A stretch of DNA of 64,000 nucleotides from Acidobacteriota bacterium (GCA_022827025.1 JAJDTT010000075.1:19366-83365), one strand, 5' to 3'; shown: positions 18,720 to 27,388, counted from the stretch's first letter. Numbers and translations are program-made. The notes: generated from the letters alone by a model not told the origin.

Positions 18720-19253
18720 TCAGATGAAGAGTTCTTCTTCGGGCGACTTGGCTCCGGTCTTTTTCTCTCGCCGTCCCAACAGAAACGACAGTCCCGACTG
18801 GATCCCTTTGAAGAAGGAACCGATTTCCAGAATGGGTCTCAAGACGTCCTTCTGAATCACTTCGCTGGTCTGCTCGAACTTCTCGACCGTGTCGGTGACC
18901 AACCCGTCCACTCGCTGGACCTGTTCGTTTCCCAGCCGAAGCACTTCCTTGACCAGGCCATCCACCTCCTCGGTGGTTCGTCGGAAGGCGCCCATCACGA
19001 AGCGGACGTTGTCGTTGAACTCATTGCCGAGTTGCCGCAACGGCTCCAGGCTCTCGGACACCTGGGTCAACTTGGTGCTGACCGACTCGACTGCGGCTTC
19101 GAGCCTCCGGGTCTCCTGCCGCAACTCCTCGGCCATTTTTCGAACCGTCTTGGCCGCTCGCCACACGGATAGGGCCTGGAGGGTCATGGAGAGGGCGGTA
19201 ATGCCGATGAACAGGATCAACAGGAGTTCAGGGCTCAAATGCACACTCCACAA
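18720..19253 (-). CDS. Membrane-anchored coiled-coil protein, DUF948-like
   Basis: The 177-residue protein has one N-terminal membrane helix (about 7-28, SPELLLILFIGITALSMTL). A long heptad-rich coiled coil follows (about 33-150: KMAEELRQETRRLEAAVESV, LTQVSESLEPLRQLGNEF). The C-terminus is short and polar. This topology and its place beside a YtxH protein match DUF948-type pairs. The molecular function is unknown; an envelope or stress role is only inferred. It starts 69 bases downstream of the YtxH gene, so they are likely one operon. Confidence 0.75.
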   Translation of the reverse strand: MWSVHLSPELLLILFIGITALSMTLQALSVWRAAKTVRKMAEELRQETRRLEAAVESVSTKLTQVSESLEPLRQLGNEFNDNVRFVMGAFRRTTEEVDGLVKEVLRLGNEQVQRVDGLVTDTVEKFEQTSEVIQKDVLRPILEIGSFFKGIQSGLSFLLGRREKKTGAKSPEEELFI

Positions 19254-19322
19254 TTGCTACTGGAGGAATGGGCGGCAGGGGCTGCGCCCCGGGAATCGGG
19301 ACGTGCCGCCTTCGTCCGGACC

Positions 19323-19658
19323 TCAGTCGGCGGACTCTTCCTGCGTCGCCTCCTCGCCCCGATACTTTCGCCGTGCGGCATCCAGGACGACTCCGAGTTG
19401 CTCCTTCTTCTTCCGGAGGCTCGCCCTTTCCCGGTCCAGGGTCTCACTGGCCCTGCCGGCGAGCTCCCGGCCTTTCTCCTCCAATGCGTCCCTGCCTTCC
19501 CGGACCCTGCGGCCGACTCTGTCGGCGCCTTTCCGGGCTTTGTCTTCCAAGAGCTCCCGAGTCTGTTCACCTGACTGGGGGGCCACCAACAGCGCCACAC
19601 AGGCACCCACAAAGCTGCCGATGAGAAAATAGACCAGCTTGTCGCCACTTGAGGCCAT
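19323..19658 (-). CDS. YtxH-like small membrane protein
   Basis: The 111-residue protein has an N-terminal glycine-rich membrane helix (VYFLIGSFVGACVALLVAPQSG) ending in the APxSG motif characteristic of YtxH proteins. A charged, helical C-terminal part rich in Arg, Glu and Lys follows (LRKKKEQLGVVLDAARRKY). Homologues are often stress-induced, but their role is not established. It precedes the DUF948-like gene on the same strand. Confidence 0.85.
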   Translation of the reverse strand: MASSGDKLVYFLIGSFVGACVALLVAPQSGEQTRELLEDKARKGADRVGRRVREGRDALEEKGRELAGRASETLDRERASLRKKKEQLGVVLDAARRKYRGEEATQEESAD

Positions 19659-19790
19659 AGCCGTTACTCCTTCCCGTCCCGGTCCGGATTCATCAACCCA
19701 AGGTTATCATAGCCAGGATGGGGCGTGACGAACGAGGAATGGCAGGTGCGTCCCGGGATTCCGCTTGCCGAATTCCCGCTGCGGCCGGGT

Positions 19791-19820
19791 TTGTGGAGGC
19801 GGACGGGTCTCGGTTAGAAT
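19791..19820 (+). promoter_or_regulatory. Putative promoter of the small gene at 19854
   Basis: TTGTGG (19791-19796) and TAGAAT (19815-19820), with an 18-base spacer, match the sigma-70 boxes at four and five of six positions and sit 33 bases before the GTG start. Confidence 0.35.
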
Positions 19821-19853
19821 ACCGGGCGTTGTCAGTCAGGGAAGGAAGCTACG

Positions 19854-20096
19854 GTGATCAAGGATTTGCTGCCCCGACAGGTCGTGTGCAACGAGAGAAA
19901 CGCCAAAGGCAAACCCTGCCACGGCAAGTTGAAGCGATATTATCCGTTTGCCGGATACTACAACGAGCCCGACAAAACGCTCCGGCAGGAGATCGAGGGC
20001 GAGTTCGGAAAGAAGAAAACCTTGGTGCTGCTCAAGTGCGAGGAGTGCCCCGTCGTATTCCGGCTGCCAGTGGAATTGAAGGTCAAGTTCGGCTGA
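19854..20096 (+). CDS. Small conserved-looking protein with two Cys pairs
   Basis: The protein has 80 residues and a GTG start. It is not recognised by name. Four cysteines fall in two pairs: VVCNERNAKGKPC (Cys12, Cys22) and LKCEECPVV (Cys62, Cys65). This suggests a single zinc or metal site brought together from both ends. The middle holds a basic, aromatic stretch (KLKRYYPFAGYYNEPDKTLR). It has its own plausible promoter and no overlapping gene. The function is unknown; nucleic-acid binding is only a guess from the basic composition. Confidence 0.6.
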   Translation: MIKDLLPRQVVCNERNAKGKPCHGKLKRYYPFAGYYNEPDKTLRQEIEGEFGKKKTLVLLKCEECPVVFRLPVELKVKFG

Positions 20097-20205
20097 ACCG
20101 GGTCCGGACCACGCGCCCAAATTCTGCGTAGCATCGTTTCTGCCTTCATCACCCGGGACTGTCGGCCGAGTCTGCCGGCGGCCCCTGACTTCGGTCGCGC
20201 TCCCG

Positions 20206-20820
20206 ATGCAGATCTACACCGATTTCGACGGAACCATTACCGATCGCGACTCCATCGTCCTGCTGGTTCAGGAGTTCGGAGGCGGCGACGGCTATCGGCG
20301 AGACCTGCTGTCCGAATTCGAGAACGGGACCCTGTCGGCGGCCGAGGTGATTGCCGAGGAGGTCGCCTCGGTTGACGCCTCCTGGGAAGAGGTTGCCGCC
20401 TGCCTCAAGGAATCGGTCCGTGTCGACCCCACCTTTCCCGGATTCGTGAACTGGTGCCGCGAATCTTCGATTCCCCTCTGCGTCGTCAGTTCGGGGCTGG
20501 AGCAGATCATCGCCTTCATGATCGGAGACCTGGAGGTGCCGGTCGTGGCGCATACGGCCCGGATCGACGGCCGGAGTTGGCGCTACCATCGGCGGCCGGA
20601 GTCGGAGAAGGAGTCGGTGGTGCGGACGGCGAGCGAGGCCGATGAGGTCACCTTCATCGGCGACGGCATATCGGACATCTGCGTTCTTCCCCATGTGGAT
20701 CGCGTCTTTGCAAAACGCTACCTGGCGAAATATTGCCGGAAGCGGGACATCGGCTTTATCCCCTACGACACCTTCCAGGATGTCCGGAACCGGTTGCAGG
20801 CCGAGTTCCAGGCGGACTGA
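20206..20820 (+). CDS. HAD-IB family phosphatase, MtnX/SerB-like
   Basis: A 204-residue soluble phosphatase of the HAD superfamily. Motif I is YTDFDGTIT (nucleophile Asp6, acid Asp8), motif II is LCVVSSGLEQ, and motif III/IV is VTFIGDGISDI. The overall layout resembles 2-hydroxy-3-keto-5-methylthiopentenyl-1-phosphate phosphatase (MtnX) and phosphoserine phosphatase. No methionine-salvage genes are nearby, so the substrate is undecided. The ATG start is 110 bases after the previous stop. It converges with the deacetylase gene, leaving two bases between them. Confidence 0.85.
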   Translation: MQIYTDFDGTITDRDSIVLLVQEFGGGDGYRRDLLSEFENGTLSAAEVIAEEVASVDASWEEVAACLKESVRVDPTFPGFVNWCRESSIPLCVVSSGLEQIIAFMIGDLEVPVVAHTARIDGRSWRYHRRPESEKESVVRTASEADEVTFIGDGISDICVLPHVDRVFAKRYLAKYCRKRDIGFIPYDTFQDVRNRLQAEFQAD

Positions 20821-20822
20821 CT

Positions 20823-21851
20823 TCACACTGGCCAGTACGGGCTGAGGACGGGACGGAGCTGATCCATATAGGGCTCCGAATTGGGACTGGGTTCCAGCTC
20901 GGGACCGGTTTCCGGCGGGTCCAGGCCGGCGGCCACCGTAGTCTCCACGGAGCCGGCCAGGGCCTTCAGGTTGTAGCCTCCCTCCAGCACGTAGAGAATC
21001 CTGCCGCCGCAGATCTTCCCTGCGGCCCGATTCAGATCTGCCGCCATCCTGGTATATCCCCGTTCATCCAACAGCATTCCGGCCAGGGGATCGTCCCGGT
21101 GGGCGTCGAATCCCGCGGAAACCAGAATCAACCCGGGTTCATAGCCGGCCAGGATGGGCAGCACCATGCCGGCCAGCAGGGAGGAGTAGAAGCCGTTGGT
21201 CTGCCCCGCGGGAATCGGGAAATTGACCGTCATCCCCTTGCCCTTCCCCACGCCCACTTCGGTGTAGTACCCGGTCCCCGGGTACAGAGGGTGCTGGTGC
21301 AGGGACACGTAGAGGACGTCGTCCCGGTGGTAGAAGGCGGCCTGGGTTCCATTGCCGTGGTGGACGTCGAAGTCGACGATGGCCACGCGCCGGACCAGAC
21401 CCTGGTCCAAGGCCCACTGGGCGCCCACGGCCACGTTGTTGAAGAGGCAGAAACCCATCGGCTTCCCCGGTTCGGCGTGGTGTCCGGGTGGCCTGATGGC
21501 CGCGAACCCGGAGTCGAGGTCTCCTCGAAAGAGAAGTTCGATCATTCGAATGACGCTCCCGGCCGCCAGCAGCGCCACGTCGTGCGAGGCCCCGCCGGAA
21601 TAGGTGTCCCAGTCCAAGGGATGGAGCGGCTGAAGCCGCGTTCCCTGGATGTGGGCCAGATGGTCCCGAGTGTGGACCCGAAGTATGGCTTCTTCGGCGG
21701 CGGGCGCGGGGGCCACCGTCACCAGCCGGTCGAACGCCGACCGGGCGGACAGTTTCTCAGAGATGGCTCGAAGCCTGTCCGGGCGTTCGGGATGTTCAGG
21801 TGGCACCCGGTGTTCCAGGAAGACCGGATCCAGAACCAGACCGTAACGCAT
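20823..21851 (-). CDS. Histone-deacetylase-family (AcuC/acetylpolyamine amidohydrolase-like) hydrolase
   Basis: A 342-residue zinc hydrolase that removes acetyl groups from amines; its true substrate is unknown. The active site is complete: PPGHHAEPG with the His pair 124-125, zinc ligands Asp162 and His164 in VDFDVHHGNGTQ, and Asp249 in SAGFDAHRDDPL. The late GGYN motif (LEGGYN) is also present. The ATG at 21851 overlaps the queE stop by one base (TGATG), with a GGGGG ribosome site upstream, so translation is probably coupled to queE. Confidence 0.92.
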   Translation of the reverse strand: MRYGLVLDPVFLEHRVPPEHPERPDRLRAISEKLSARSAFDRLVTVAPAPAAEEAILRVHTRDHLAHIQGTRLQPLHPLDWDTYSGGASHDVALLAAGSVIRMIELLFRGDLDSGFAAIRPPGHHAEPGKPMGFCLFNNVAVGAQWALDQGLVRRVAIVDFDVHHGNGTQAAFYHRDDVLYVSLHQHPLYPGTGYYTEVGVGKGKGMTVNFPIPAGQTNGFYSSLLAGMVLPILAGYEPGLILVSAGFDAHRDDPLAGMLLDERGYTRMAADLNRAAGKICGGRILYVLEGGYNLKALAGSVETTVAAGLDPPETGPELEPSPNSEPYMDQLRPVLSPYWPV

Positions 21852-22525
21852 CAGACCCCCCTTGCCTCGGCTCCCCAGATGATCTTGTGAAGCTGAACCT
21901 GGATCCGGACGGGCAGGCCGTCCTCCAGGATCCAACCGGCCAGCCGGGCTGCGTCCATGCGGTTCCATTCCGGCGAAAACAGAACCAGGTGCCTCCGGGT
22001 CAGTTCCAGATCGAGGGTCTTCCGCCTGGCCCACTCATAATCGTTCCGCGAGGAGATCACGAACTTGATTTCATCGTGCGGCCTCAGGTGATCCAGGTTC
22101 TCCCAACGATTTCTTCCTTCCATCAGGCTGTCCGGGCACTTGATGTCGTAGATCAGGACCGCTCTGGGATCCACCGGACGGATGTCCAGGCTGCCGCCGG
22201 TCTCGATCAGGACCCTCTTGCCGGCGTCCAGCAATCTCCTGACGAGGGTGTATGCCAGAGAGTGAAGCAGAGGCTCTCCTCCGGTGATCTCCACCAGGTC
22301 GGTGGGATACTGCTCCAATTGGGCGGTGATCTCCGGCAGGGACATGGCGGCGCCCCCCTCGAAGGCGTACTCGGTATCGCAATAGCTGCACCTGAGGTTG
22401 CAGCCGGTCAGCCGCACGAAGGCGCAGGGCTGTCCGCTGTAGCTGGACTCTCCCTGGATGCTGAAGAAGATCTCGGTGACGGGGAGGGTCTCGGACCTGC
22501 GGTCGGTTGCGGCGGTGCTCGTCAT
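21851..22525 (-). CDS. queE: 7-carboxy-7-deazaguanine synthase
   Basis: Radical-SAM enzyme that contracts the pterin ring in queuosine/7-deazaguanine synthesis. The 224-residue protein has the 4Fe-4S motif GCNLRCSYC (Cys42, Cys46, Cys49), FFSIQGES near the N-terminus and ITGGEPLL for SAM binding. The ATG at 22525 is the natural start; the frame upstream is only read-through. No other queuosine genes are in the window. The stop overlaps the deacetylase start. Confidence 0.9.
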   Translation of the reverse strand: MTSTAATDRRSETLPVTEIFFSIQGESSYSGQPCAFVRLTGCNLRCSYCDTEYAFEGGAAMSLPEITAQLEQYPTDLVEITGGEPLLHSLAYTLVRRLLDAGKRVLIETGGSLDIRPVDPRAVLIYDIKCPDSLMEGRNRWENLDHLRPHDEIKFVISSRNDYEWARRKTLDLELTRRHLVLFSPEWNRMDAARLAGWILEDGLPVRIQVQLHKIIWGAEARGV

Positions 22526-22569
22526 AAGTGGCGCCCGTAGTATACCCGGGAAGAAACCTGCATGGCGGT

Positions 22570-22599
22570 GCAGGGGCATCCCTTGCGGGCGCCCTCTTT
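22570..22599. repeat. Dispersed short palindromic repeat, diverged copy
   Basis: The 30 bases beginning GCAGGGGCATCCC match, with about four differences, the element GTAGGGGCACCCC... at 25079-25107. The sequence is partly self-complementary. It lies in the divergent gap between queE and the coiled-coil protein gene. Confidence 0.6.
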
Positions 22600-22609
22600 G
22601 GCGCGTGCA

Positions 22610-22639
22610 GTGACGGATTTCACCTCCGGCTGCTAGAAT
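22610..22639 (+). promoter_or_regulatory. Putative promoter of the coiled-coil protein gene
   Basis: GTGACG (22610-22615) and TAGAAT (22634-22639), with an 18-base spacer, match the sigma-70 boxes at four and five of six positions. They precede an AAGGAG ribosome site at 22655-22660. Confidence 0.35.
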
Positions 22640-22668
22640 CGAAGCAAAGAGATCAAGGAGATAAGCAG

Positions 22669-24432
22669 ATGAAATGGACTGGCCGGGTGGCCGTCGGCGT
22701 GGTTGCGGTCGCGACGTTTTCGTTCGTATTTCCCCGGGTCGCAAGGGAGGTCCGGGACGAATACGTTCAGCGGTTCGAGAACAAGGCGGTCTTTCTCAAG
22801 GTCCCGGTTCGGGGACTCCAGCAGGTGATCCATGTCCTGGATTCCGGCGCCAGGCTGGACCGGGGGAACCTGAACCAGCCGGTGAGCTTCAAGGTCGGGG
22901 ATCAGGTCCGGATCACCGACGTGAATTTCAGGGACAAGACGGTCCGGTTCCGGTTCTCATCAGTGGGCACGACCCGCGAGGGTTCGTTGGAGTTCCGGTT
23001 TCCCGCCTCGACTCAACAGGCCTTTCCCCAGCGAGAGAACTTCGAAAAAAGCCTGGCGAGCAGCCTGACCGAAGGACTTTCCTACAAGGAGTTGGAATCC
23101 GCCAAAGGAGAGTTCATCCGGGGTCAGGTCAAAGCTCTGGTCCGCGAATTCGCCACGACCACCAACACTCCCGATGACGTGGTGCTGCGGACCATCGTGG
23201 AGGACAGCCCTCAGTACCAGGCGCTGGAGGGGGAGTTTTCTCAGCTCCAGAAGAAGAGCCGGGCCCTCGATCGGGACGTCTCCCGGTTGGGCCGGGCCAG
23301 CCGGGAGCAACGCGAGCAGATCGTGGAAATGACGGTCGAACTCGACCGTCTCCGAACCCAGGTCCGGGAGCTGGAGCGGGACAAGAACCTGGCGGCCACG
23401 ACCCGCCGATCTCTGGAAGGGCAGTTGAAGGACGCCCAGGTCAAGATGAACGGGCTCTTGAGCAGCCTCAATCTGGAGGAGGCCTCGAACACCGAGTTGG
23501 ACAACCGGATGCAGTCGTTGAGCGAGGGCATCGAGTCGGCACGCCGGGAGCGGGAGAACCTCTCGGAGGAGTTGGCGCAGGCCCGCGCCGACTTGAACGA
23601 GCGGGAACAGGCCAATACGAAGCTCGCCGCCGATCTGAAGAAGGTCCAGACCCGCAGCCGGCGGCTCTCCTCGGAACTCCGCAGCCTGACCTCCAACAAG
23701 GACAGCATTCAAGCCCAGTTTCTGAAGGCCAAACGGCAGAGCGACGCCATGGAGATGGCTTCTCGCCTGAGCGCCGGCCTGCGCTTGGAGAGGTCGTTCC
23801 AGGAGCGGGAAGGACGGCCTCTGGAAGTGGCCGACGTCTATTTGCTCTCCAAGCGGGTCGGCCGGATCGAGATCGAGACTCCGGAACATCCGGGACAGAT
23901 CTGCCGGATGAGGTTTCTGATGGAGTCCCCGGACCGGGTGGAATTCCAGGAGGAAGAGCGGGTCCTGTTCGATTCCCTCGGAGGATCTTTCAAGATCGAG
24001 CCCTCCTGGTCCTTCGACAGCGACCGGCTGAGGGCGGTTCTCATGGAGGGGGAGGCGGCCCGGGAGGCCAATCCCCGGGAGGAGGTCGAGTGGGCCTGGA
24101 TCCTGGACGGCGAAATCCCGGAACCGGAACGGGCTCAATTGCGGGTTCAGCTCGTCAACTCGGACGACCAGAAAATCTCTCTGGATCCCCATGAGTTCTA
24201 CTTGACGCCGCCGGGTCTCGTGTCTTACCTGATCCGGAGCTTTTCGCCCGTCTCCCTGGGGGCGGGCGTGTTCGTGGGTCTGGTTTTCGCCGGAATTGCC
24301 GGACTCTTTCGGAGACGGTCTTCTCGCCGGCCTCCCAAACCTTCCAAGCCTTCCAGGCGCGCCAGGCGCGGGACGGCCCCGCCGGCTGCGGAAGAGCGGG
24401 ATCGCGAATACGTGATTCAGAAAAAGCTCTAA
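22669..24432 (+). CDS. Envelope protein with long coiled coil and C-terminal membrane helix
   Basis: The 587-residue protein is not recognised by name. Residues 1-22 form a signal-like or anchor segment (WTGRVAVGVVAVATFSFVF). A beta-rich region (about 30-115) follows. A long coiled coil runs roughly from 180 to 370, with dense Glu/Arg/Gln heptads such as LEGEFSQLQKKSRALDRDVS and ARRERENLSEELAQARADL. A further globular part leads to one membrane helix near 525-547 (LGAGVFVGLVFAGIAGLF), ending in a very basic tail (RRRSSRRPPKPSKPSRRARR). AAGGAG precedes the ATG by 8 bases. nth begins 7 bases after the stop. Confidence 0.8.
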   Translation: MKWTGRVAVGVVAVATFSFVFPRVAREVRDEYVQRFENKAVFLKVPVRGLQQVIHVLDSGARLDRGNLNQPVSFKVGDQVRITDVNFRDKTVRFRFSSVGTTREGSLEFRFPASTQQAFPQRENFEKSLASSLTEGLSYKELESAKGEFIRGQVKALVREFATTTNTPDDVVLRTIVEDSPQYQALEGEFSQLQKKSRALDRDVSRLGRASREQREQIVEMTVELDRLRTQVRELERDKNLAATTRRSLEGQLKDAQVKMNGLLSSLNLEEASNTELDNRMQSLSEGIESARRERENLSEELAQARADLNEREQANTKLAADLKKVQTRSRRLSSELRSLTSNKDSIQAQFLKAKRQSDAMEMASRLSAGLRLERSFQEREGRPLEVADVYLLSKRVGRIEIETPEHPGQICRMRFLMESPDRVEFQEEERVLFDSLGGSFKIEPSWSFDSDRLRAVLMEGEAAREANPREEVEWAWILDGEIPEPERAQLRVQLVNSDDQKISLDPHEFYLTPPGLVSYLIRSFSPVSLGAGVFVGLVFAGIAGLFRRRSSRRPPKPSKPSRRARRGTAPPAAEERDREYVIQKKL

Positions 24433-24439
24433 CGGCACT

Positions 24440-25081
24440 ATGGTCAACCGGAAGGAAGCCCATCGCGTCTTTGAGATCCTCCGTCTCCTGGCGCAGGAGT
24501 ATAGCGAGGCCACCTGCGCGCTCCATCACGACGGTGCGTACCAACTCCTGGTGGCCACCATTCTCTCCGCCCAGTGCACCGATGCCCGGGTGAACATGGT
24601 GACACCGGCCCTCTTTCGCCGGTATCCCGACGCCCATGCAATGGCCCGGGCGGATCTCGATGACCTCCAGGAACTCATACGCAGCACGGGATTCTTCCGG
24701 AACAAGTCCAAGAGCCTTCAGGGGTCGGCCAGACGGCTGGTGGACGAGTTCGACGGAGAAGTTCCATCGAACATGCCGGACCTTCTGAAGCTGCCCGGAG
24801 TGGCCCGCAAGACGGCCAACGTGGTGCTGGGAACCGCTTACGGCATCGCCTCGGGGGTGGTGGTGGATACGCACGTGGGCCGCCTCTCCAGACGATTGGG
24901 GCTGACCCACCAGAAGTCCCCGGTGAAGGTGGAGAAGGACCTGATGGACATGATCCCCCGCGACGAGTGGATCAACTTCGCGCATCGCCTCATCCACCAC
25001 GGGAGGCGGGTCTGCCAGTCTCGGAAGCCCCGGTGCGAAGAATGCGCATTTGCCGACCTCTGCCCGAGAATTGGACTGTAG
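24440..25081 (+). CDS. nth: Endonuclease III (DNA glycosylase/AP lyase)
   Basis: Base-excision repair enzyme for oxidised pyrimidines. The 213 residues match the family. The helix-hairpin-helix LPGVARKTANVVLG carries catalytic Lys124, and VVDTHVGRLSRRLG carries Asp143. The 4Fe-4S cluster ligands Cys192, Cys199, Cys202 and Cys208 have the classical C-x6-C-x2-C-x5-C spacing. The stop at 25081 abuts the tandem 21-bp repeat. Confidence 0.97.
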   Translation: MVNRKEAHRVFEILRLLAQEYSEATCALHHDGAYQLLVATILSAQCTDARVNMVTPALFRRYPDAHAMARADLDDLQELIRSTGFFRNKSKSLQGSARRLVDEFDGEVPSNMPDLLKLPGVARKTANVVLGTAYGIASGVVVDTHVGRLSRRLGLTHQKSPVKVEKDLMDMIPRDEWINFAHRLIHHGRRVCQSRKPRCEECAFADLCPRIGL

Positions 25082-25128
25082 GGGCACCCCTTGTGGGTGC
25101 CCTCTTGCCCCTTGTGGGTGCCCTCTTG
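25081..25128. repeat. Tandem exact 21-bp repeat with palindromic core
   Basis: The unit CCCCTTGTGGGTGCCCTCTTG is present twice in direct succession without mismatch, at 25087-25107 and 25108-25128. It is preceded by GTAGGGGCA, which lets the first copy fold as GGGGCACCC/GGGTGCCC. It lies between nth and thiD, which converge on it. With the sites at 13459 and 22570 it suggests a dispersed REP-like family. Confidence 0.85.
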
Positions 25129-25138
25129 CGTATTCACT

Positions 25139-25960
25139 TCACTTCCTCCCGCCTTTGTCCGCGTTCCACAAGGCATGGAAATGTCCCAACGGTCCGCTGC
25201 CTTCGCCCAGCCGCAGGGAATGGCGGATCGCCTCGGTGACGTAATCCTTGGCGCGGCGAACCGATTCCTCCAGTCCGCTTCCCCGGGCCAGGTGCGCGGC
25301 GATGGCGGAAGCGAAGGTGCAGCCGCTGCCGTGGGTGTCCCGGGAGGAGAGACGAGGCCCCGTCAGCCGGACCCGGCCGGTTCCGGTGAAAAGCAAGTCG
25401 GTCGAGCTCTCCGGGTCCCGGAAGTGGCCCCCCTTGATGACGACGGCTCGGGGGCCCATGTCCAGCAGCCGGCGAGCCGCCTGGACGGCGTCTTCCTCGG
25501 ATCGGATCTCACGCCCGGTCAGCAGCTCCGACTCGTGACGGTTGGGGGTGAGGACCAGGGTGAGGGGAAAGAGGAGAGATTTCATCCGTGATACGGCTTC
25601 CCCGCTGGCCAGCGCGTGGCCGTATCCGCTCCGGATGACCGGATCCACCACGACCCGCTCCAAGCGATGGCGTCGGATCCTGTCCGACACCGCTTCCACG
25701 GTCTCGGGTGAGGGAATCATCCCGGTCTTGACGGAATCGACTCCCGGGTCCCGGAACGCGGCATCGATCTGGCGGGCGACATGGTCGGGCGGAAGGGGGA
25801 AAACCTCGTGCACGCGACGGGTGTCCTGCACCGTCGTCGCCGTGATGGCGCTCATCCCGTGGACTCCGAGCGCCGCGAAGGTCTTCAGGTCGGCCTGGAT
25901 TCCCGCACAGCCGCCGCTGTCGGACCCGGCGACGGTCAGTGAGCAGGGAACCGAGCTCAC
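25139..25960 (-). CDS. thiD: Hydroxymethylpyrimidine/phosphomethylpyrimidine kinase
   Basis: Phosphorylates HMP and HMP-P for thiamine synthesis. The 273-residue protein shows SLTVAGSDSGGCAGIQADLK at the start, GMSAITATTVQDT, VVVDPVIRSGYG, LVLTPNRHESELLTG and the C-terminal anion hole DTHGSGCTFASAIAAHLARG. The GTG at 25960 overlaps the stop of the aminotransferase gene by four bases, so translation is probably coupled. No TPP riboswitch pattern is visible upstream of the pair. Confidence 0.94.
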   Translation of the reverse strand: MSSVPCSLTVAGSDSGGCAGIQADLKTFAALGVHGMSAITATTVQDTRRVHEVFPLPPDHVARQIDAAFRDPGVDSVKTGMIPSPETVEAVSDRIRRHRLERVVVDPVIRSGYGHALASGEAVSRMKSLLFPLTLVLTPNRHESELLTGREIRSEEDAVQAARRLLDMGPRAVVIKGGHFRDPESSTDLLFTGTGRVRLTGPRLSSRDTHGSGCTFASAIAAHLARGSGLEESVRRAKDYVTEAIRHSLRLGEGSGPLGHFHALWNADKGGRK

Positions 25961-27168
25961 CGGGGGCGGTTCCCGGATCGCCCGCCTCGCTTCCGCAGCC
26001 GCAAGAGCCGGCGCCGGGCCTCCGCCAACACGTCCATGGTCTTGCAGTAGGCGAAGCGGATGAGCCGGTCTCCCTGCTGCCTGCCGGGCCGGTAGAAGCT
26101 GCTTCCCGGGACGGCCGCAACCCCGTAGTCCCGCACCAGCTCGGAGGCGAAGGCCACGTCGTCCTTGTCGGTCACTCCGGAGATGTCGGCCATGATGTAG
26201 TAGGCTCCGGCCGGTTTCCAGATCCGGAACCCCAACTCGACCAGCGCGTCCATGAGGAAGTCCCGGCGTTCGAGGTAGTCGCGCGCCAACTGGTCGTAGT
26301 AGTCGGATTCCATCGCCAGGGCCGTGACTCCCGCCTCCTGAAGCGGCGCCGGGGAGCCGACCGTCAGGAAGTCGTGCATCTTCCGGATGGCTCCGGCGAG
26401 GTGGCCCGGCGCAATGGTGTACCCGACGCGCCATCCGGTCACGCTGAAGGTCTTGGAAAGGGCACTGATGGTGACGGTCCTCTCCTGCATGCCCGGAAAC
26501 AGGGCCATGGGCAGGTGGACGTGCCCATCATACAGGATGTGCTCGTAGATCTCGTCGGTGAAGACGTAGAAGTCGTACCGGACCGCCAGCTCGGCGATTC
26601 GGCTCAGCTCGTCGCGGTTGAAGACCTTTCCCGACGGGTTGTTGGGAGAGTTGAGGATGAGGGCCCGCAGCCGGCCGCGGTCGCAGGCTTCGCGGATGGT
26701 CCGTTCCAGCACGTCGAAATCCAGAGCCCAGTCGGATTCGGAATCCAGGGAAACGTAGATGGGAGTCGCCCCGGCGATGATGGAATCGGGACCGTAGTTC
26801 TCGTAGAAGGGTTCGAACACCACGACCTGTTCGCCGGGGTTGACCAGGGCCAGCATGGTGGAAATCATGCATTCGGTGGAGCCGCAGGCGACGGTCACCT
26901 CCACGTCGGGATCGACGTCCCAGCCGTAGACCCGGCGGTACTTGCCGGCCACGGCCCGGCGAAAGGACGGCGCCCCCCAGGTGACGGCGTATTGATTGAT
27001 GTCCTCCTGGATCGCCCGGCACGCGGCATCCTTGACCACCTGAGGCGCGGCAAAATTCGGGTAGCCCTGGGCCAGGTTGATGGCGCCGTGTTCGTATGCC
27101 AGACGAGTCATTTCCCGAATCACCGACTCGGTGAATCGGGAGGCCTTCTCACCGATATACTGTTTCAA
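25957..27168 (-). CDS. Class I/II PLP-dependent aminotransferase, kynurenine/methionine aminotransferase-like
   Basis: The 403-residue fold-type I aminotransferase shows INLAQGYPNF near 30, a substrate-loop NQYAVTWGAPSFR, LILNSPNNPSGKVF, and DEIYEHILYDG. The PLP lysine lies in SALSKTFSVTGWRVGY, and the C-terminal Arg region is RLIRFAYCK. The pattern is that of the kynurenine-oxoglutarate/methionine (YbdL-type) aminotransferase subgroup. The exact amino acid is not determinable. The ATG start faces the opine-dehydrogenase gene across 220 bases. thiD overlaps its end. Confidence 0.92.
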   Translation of the reverse strand: MKQYIGEKASRFTESVIREMTRLAYEHGAINLAQGYPNFAAPQVVKDAACRAIQEDINQYAVTWGAPSFRRAVAGKYRRVYGWDVDPDVEVTVACGSTECMISTMLALVNPGEQVVVFEPFYENYGPDSIIAGATPIYVSLDSESDWALDFDVLERTIREACDRGRLRALILNSPNNPSGKVFNRDELSRIAELAVRYDFYVFTDEIYEHILYDGHVHLPMALFPGMQERTVTISALSKTFSVTGWRVGYTIAPGHLAGAIRKMHDFLTVGSPAPLQEAGVTALAMESDYYDQLARDYLERRDFLMDALVELGFRIWKPAGAYYIMADISGVTDKDDVAFASELVRDYGVAAVPGSSFYRPGRQQGDRLIRFAYCKTMDVLAEARRRLLRLRKRGGRSGNRPR

Positions 27169-27311
27169 ATCAACTGCCTCGATTCCGGGTCACACGGTCC
27201 CGAAAAGCGACGCGCTTTGGGAACCTTCCGGAAAGAGTACGCTTGCGATGGTCCGTCCCGCAAGCGCCGGCCGGGAACGCATCAGCGGATAGGAGCCGCC
27301 GCCATCAAAAC

Positions 27312-27341
27312 TTGACTAACCCTCGCCGGGTTGGCTATGTC
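27312..27341 (+). promoter_or_regulatory. Putative promoter of the opine-dehydrogenase operon
   Basis: TTGACT (27312-27317) and TATGTC (27336-27341) are 18 bases apart, 48 bases before the ATG at 27389. The -35 is a five-of-six match, the -10 only three of six. Confidence 0.3.
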
Positions 27342-27388
27342 ATGGGCCGGAAAGCGAGGTCGATGGGGTGGGTCTGCGGAGAAATGCC

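Noticed and set aside
25087..25128. Tandem repeat as a CRISPR array
   Set aside because: The two units are directly adjacent with no spacer, only two copies exist, and no cas genes are near.
27169..27388. TPP riboswitch upstream of the aminotransferase-thiD pair
   Set aside because: The conserved CUGAGA and ACCUGAUCUGG elements are absent from the intergenic sequence.
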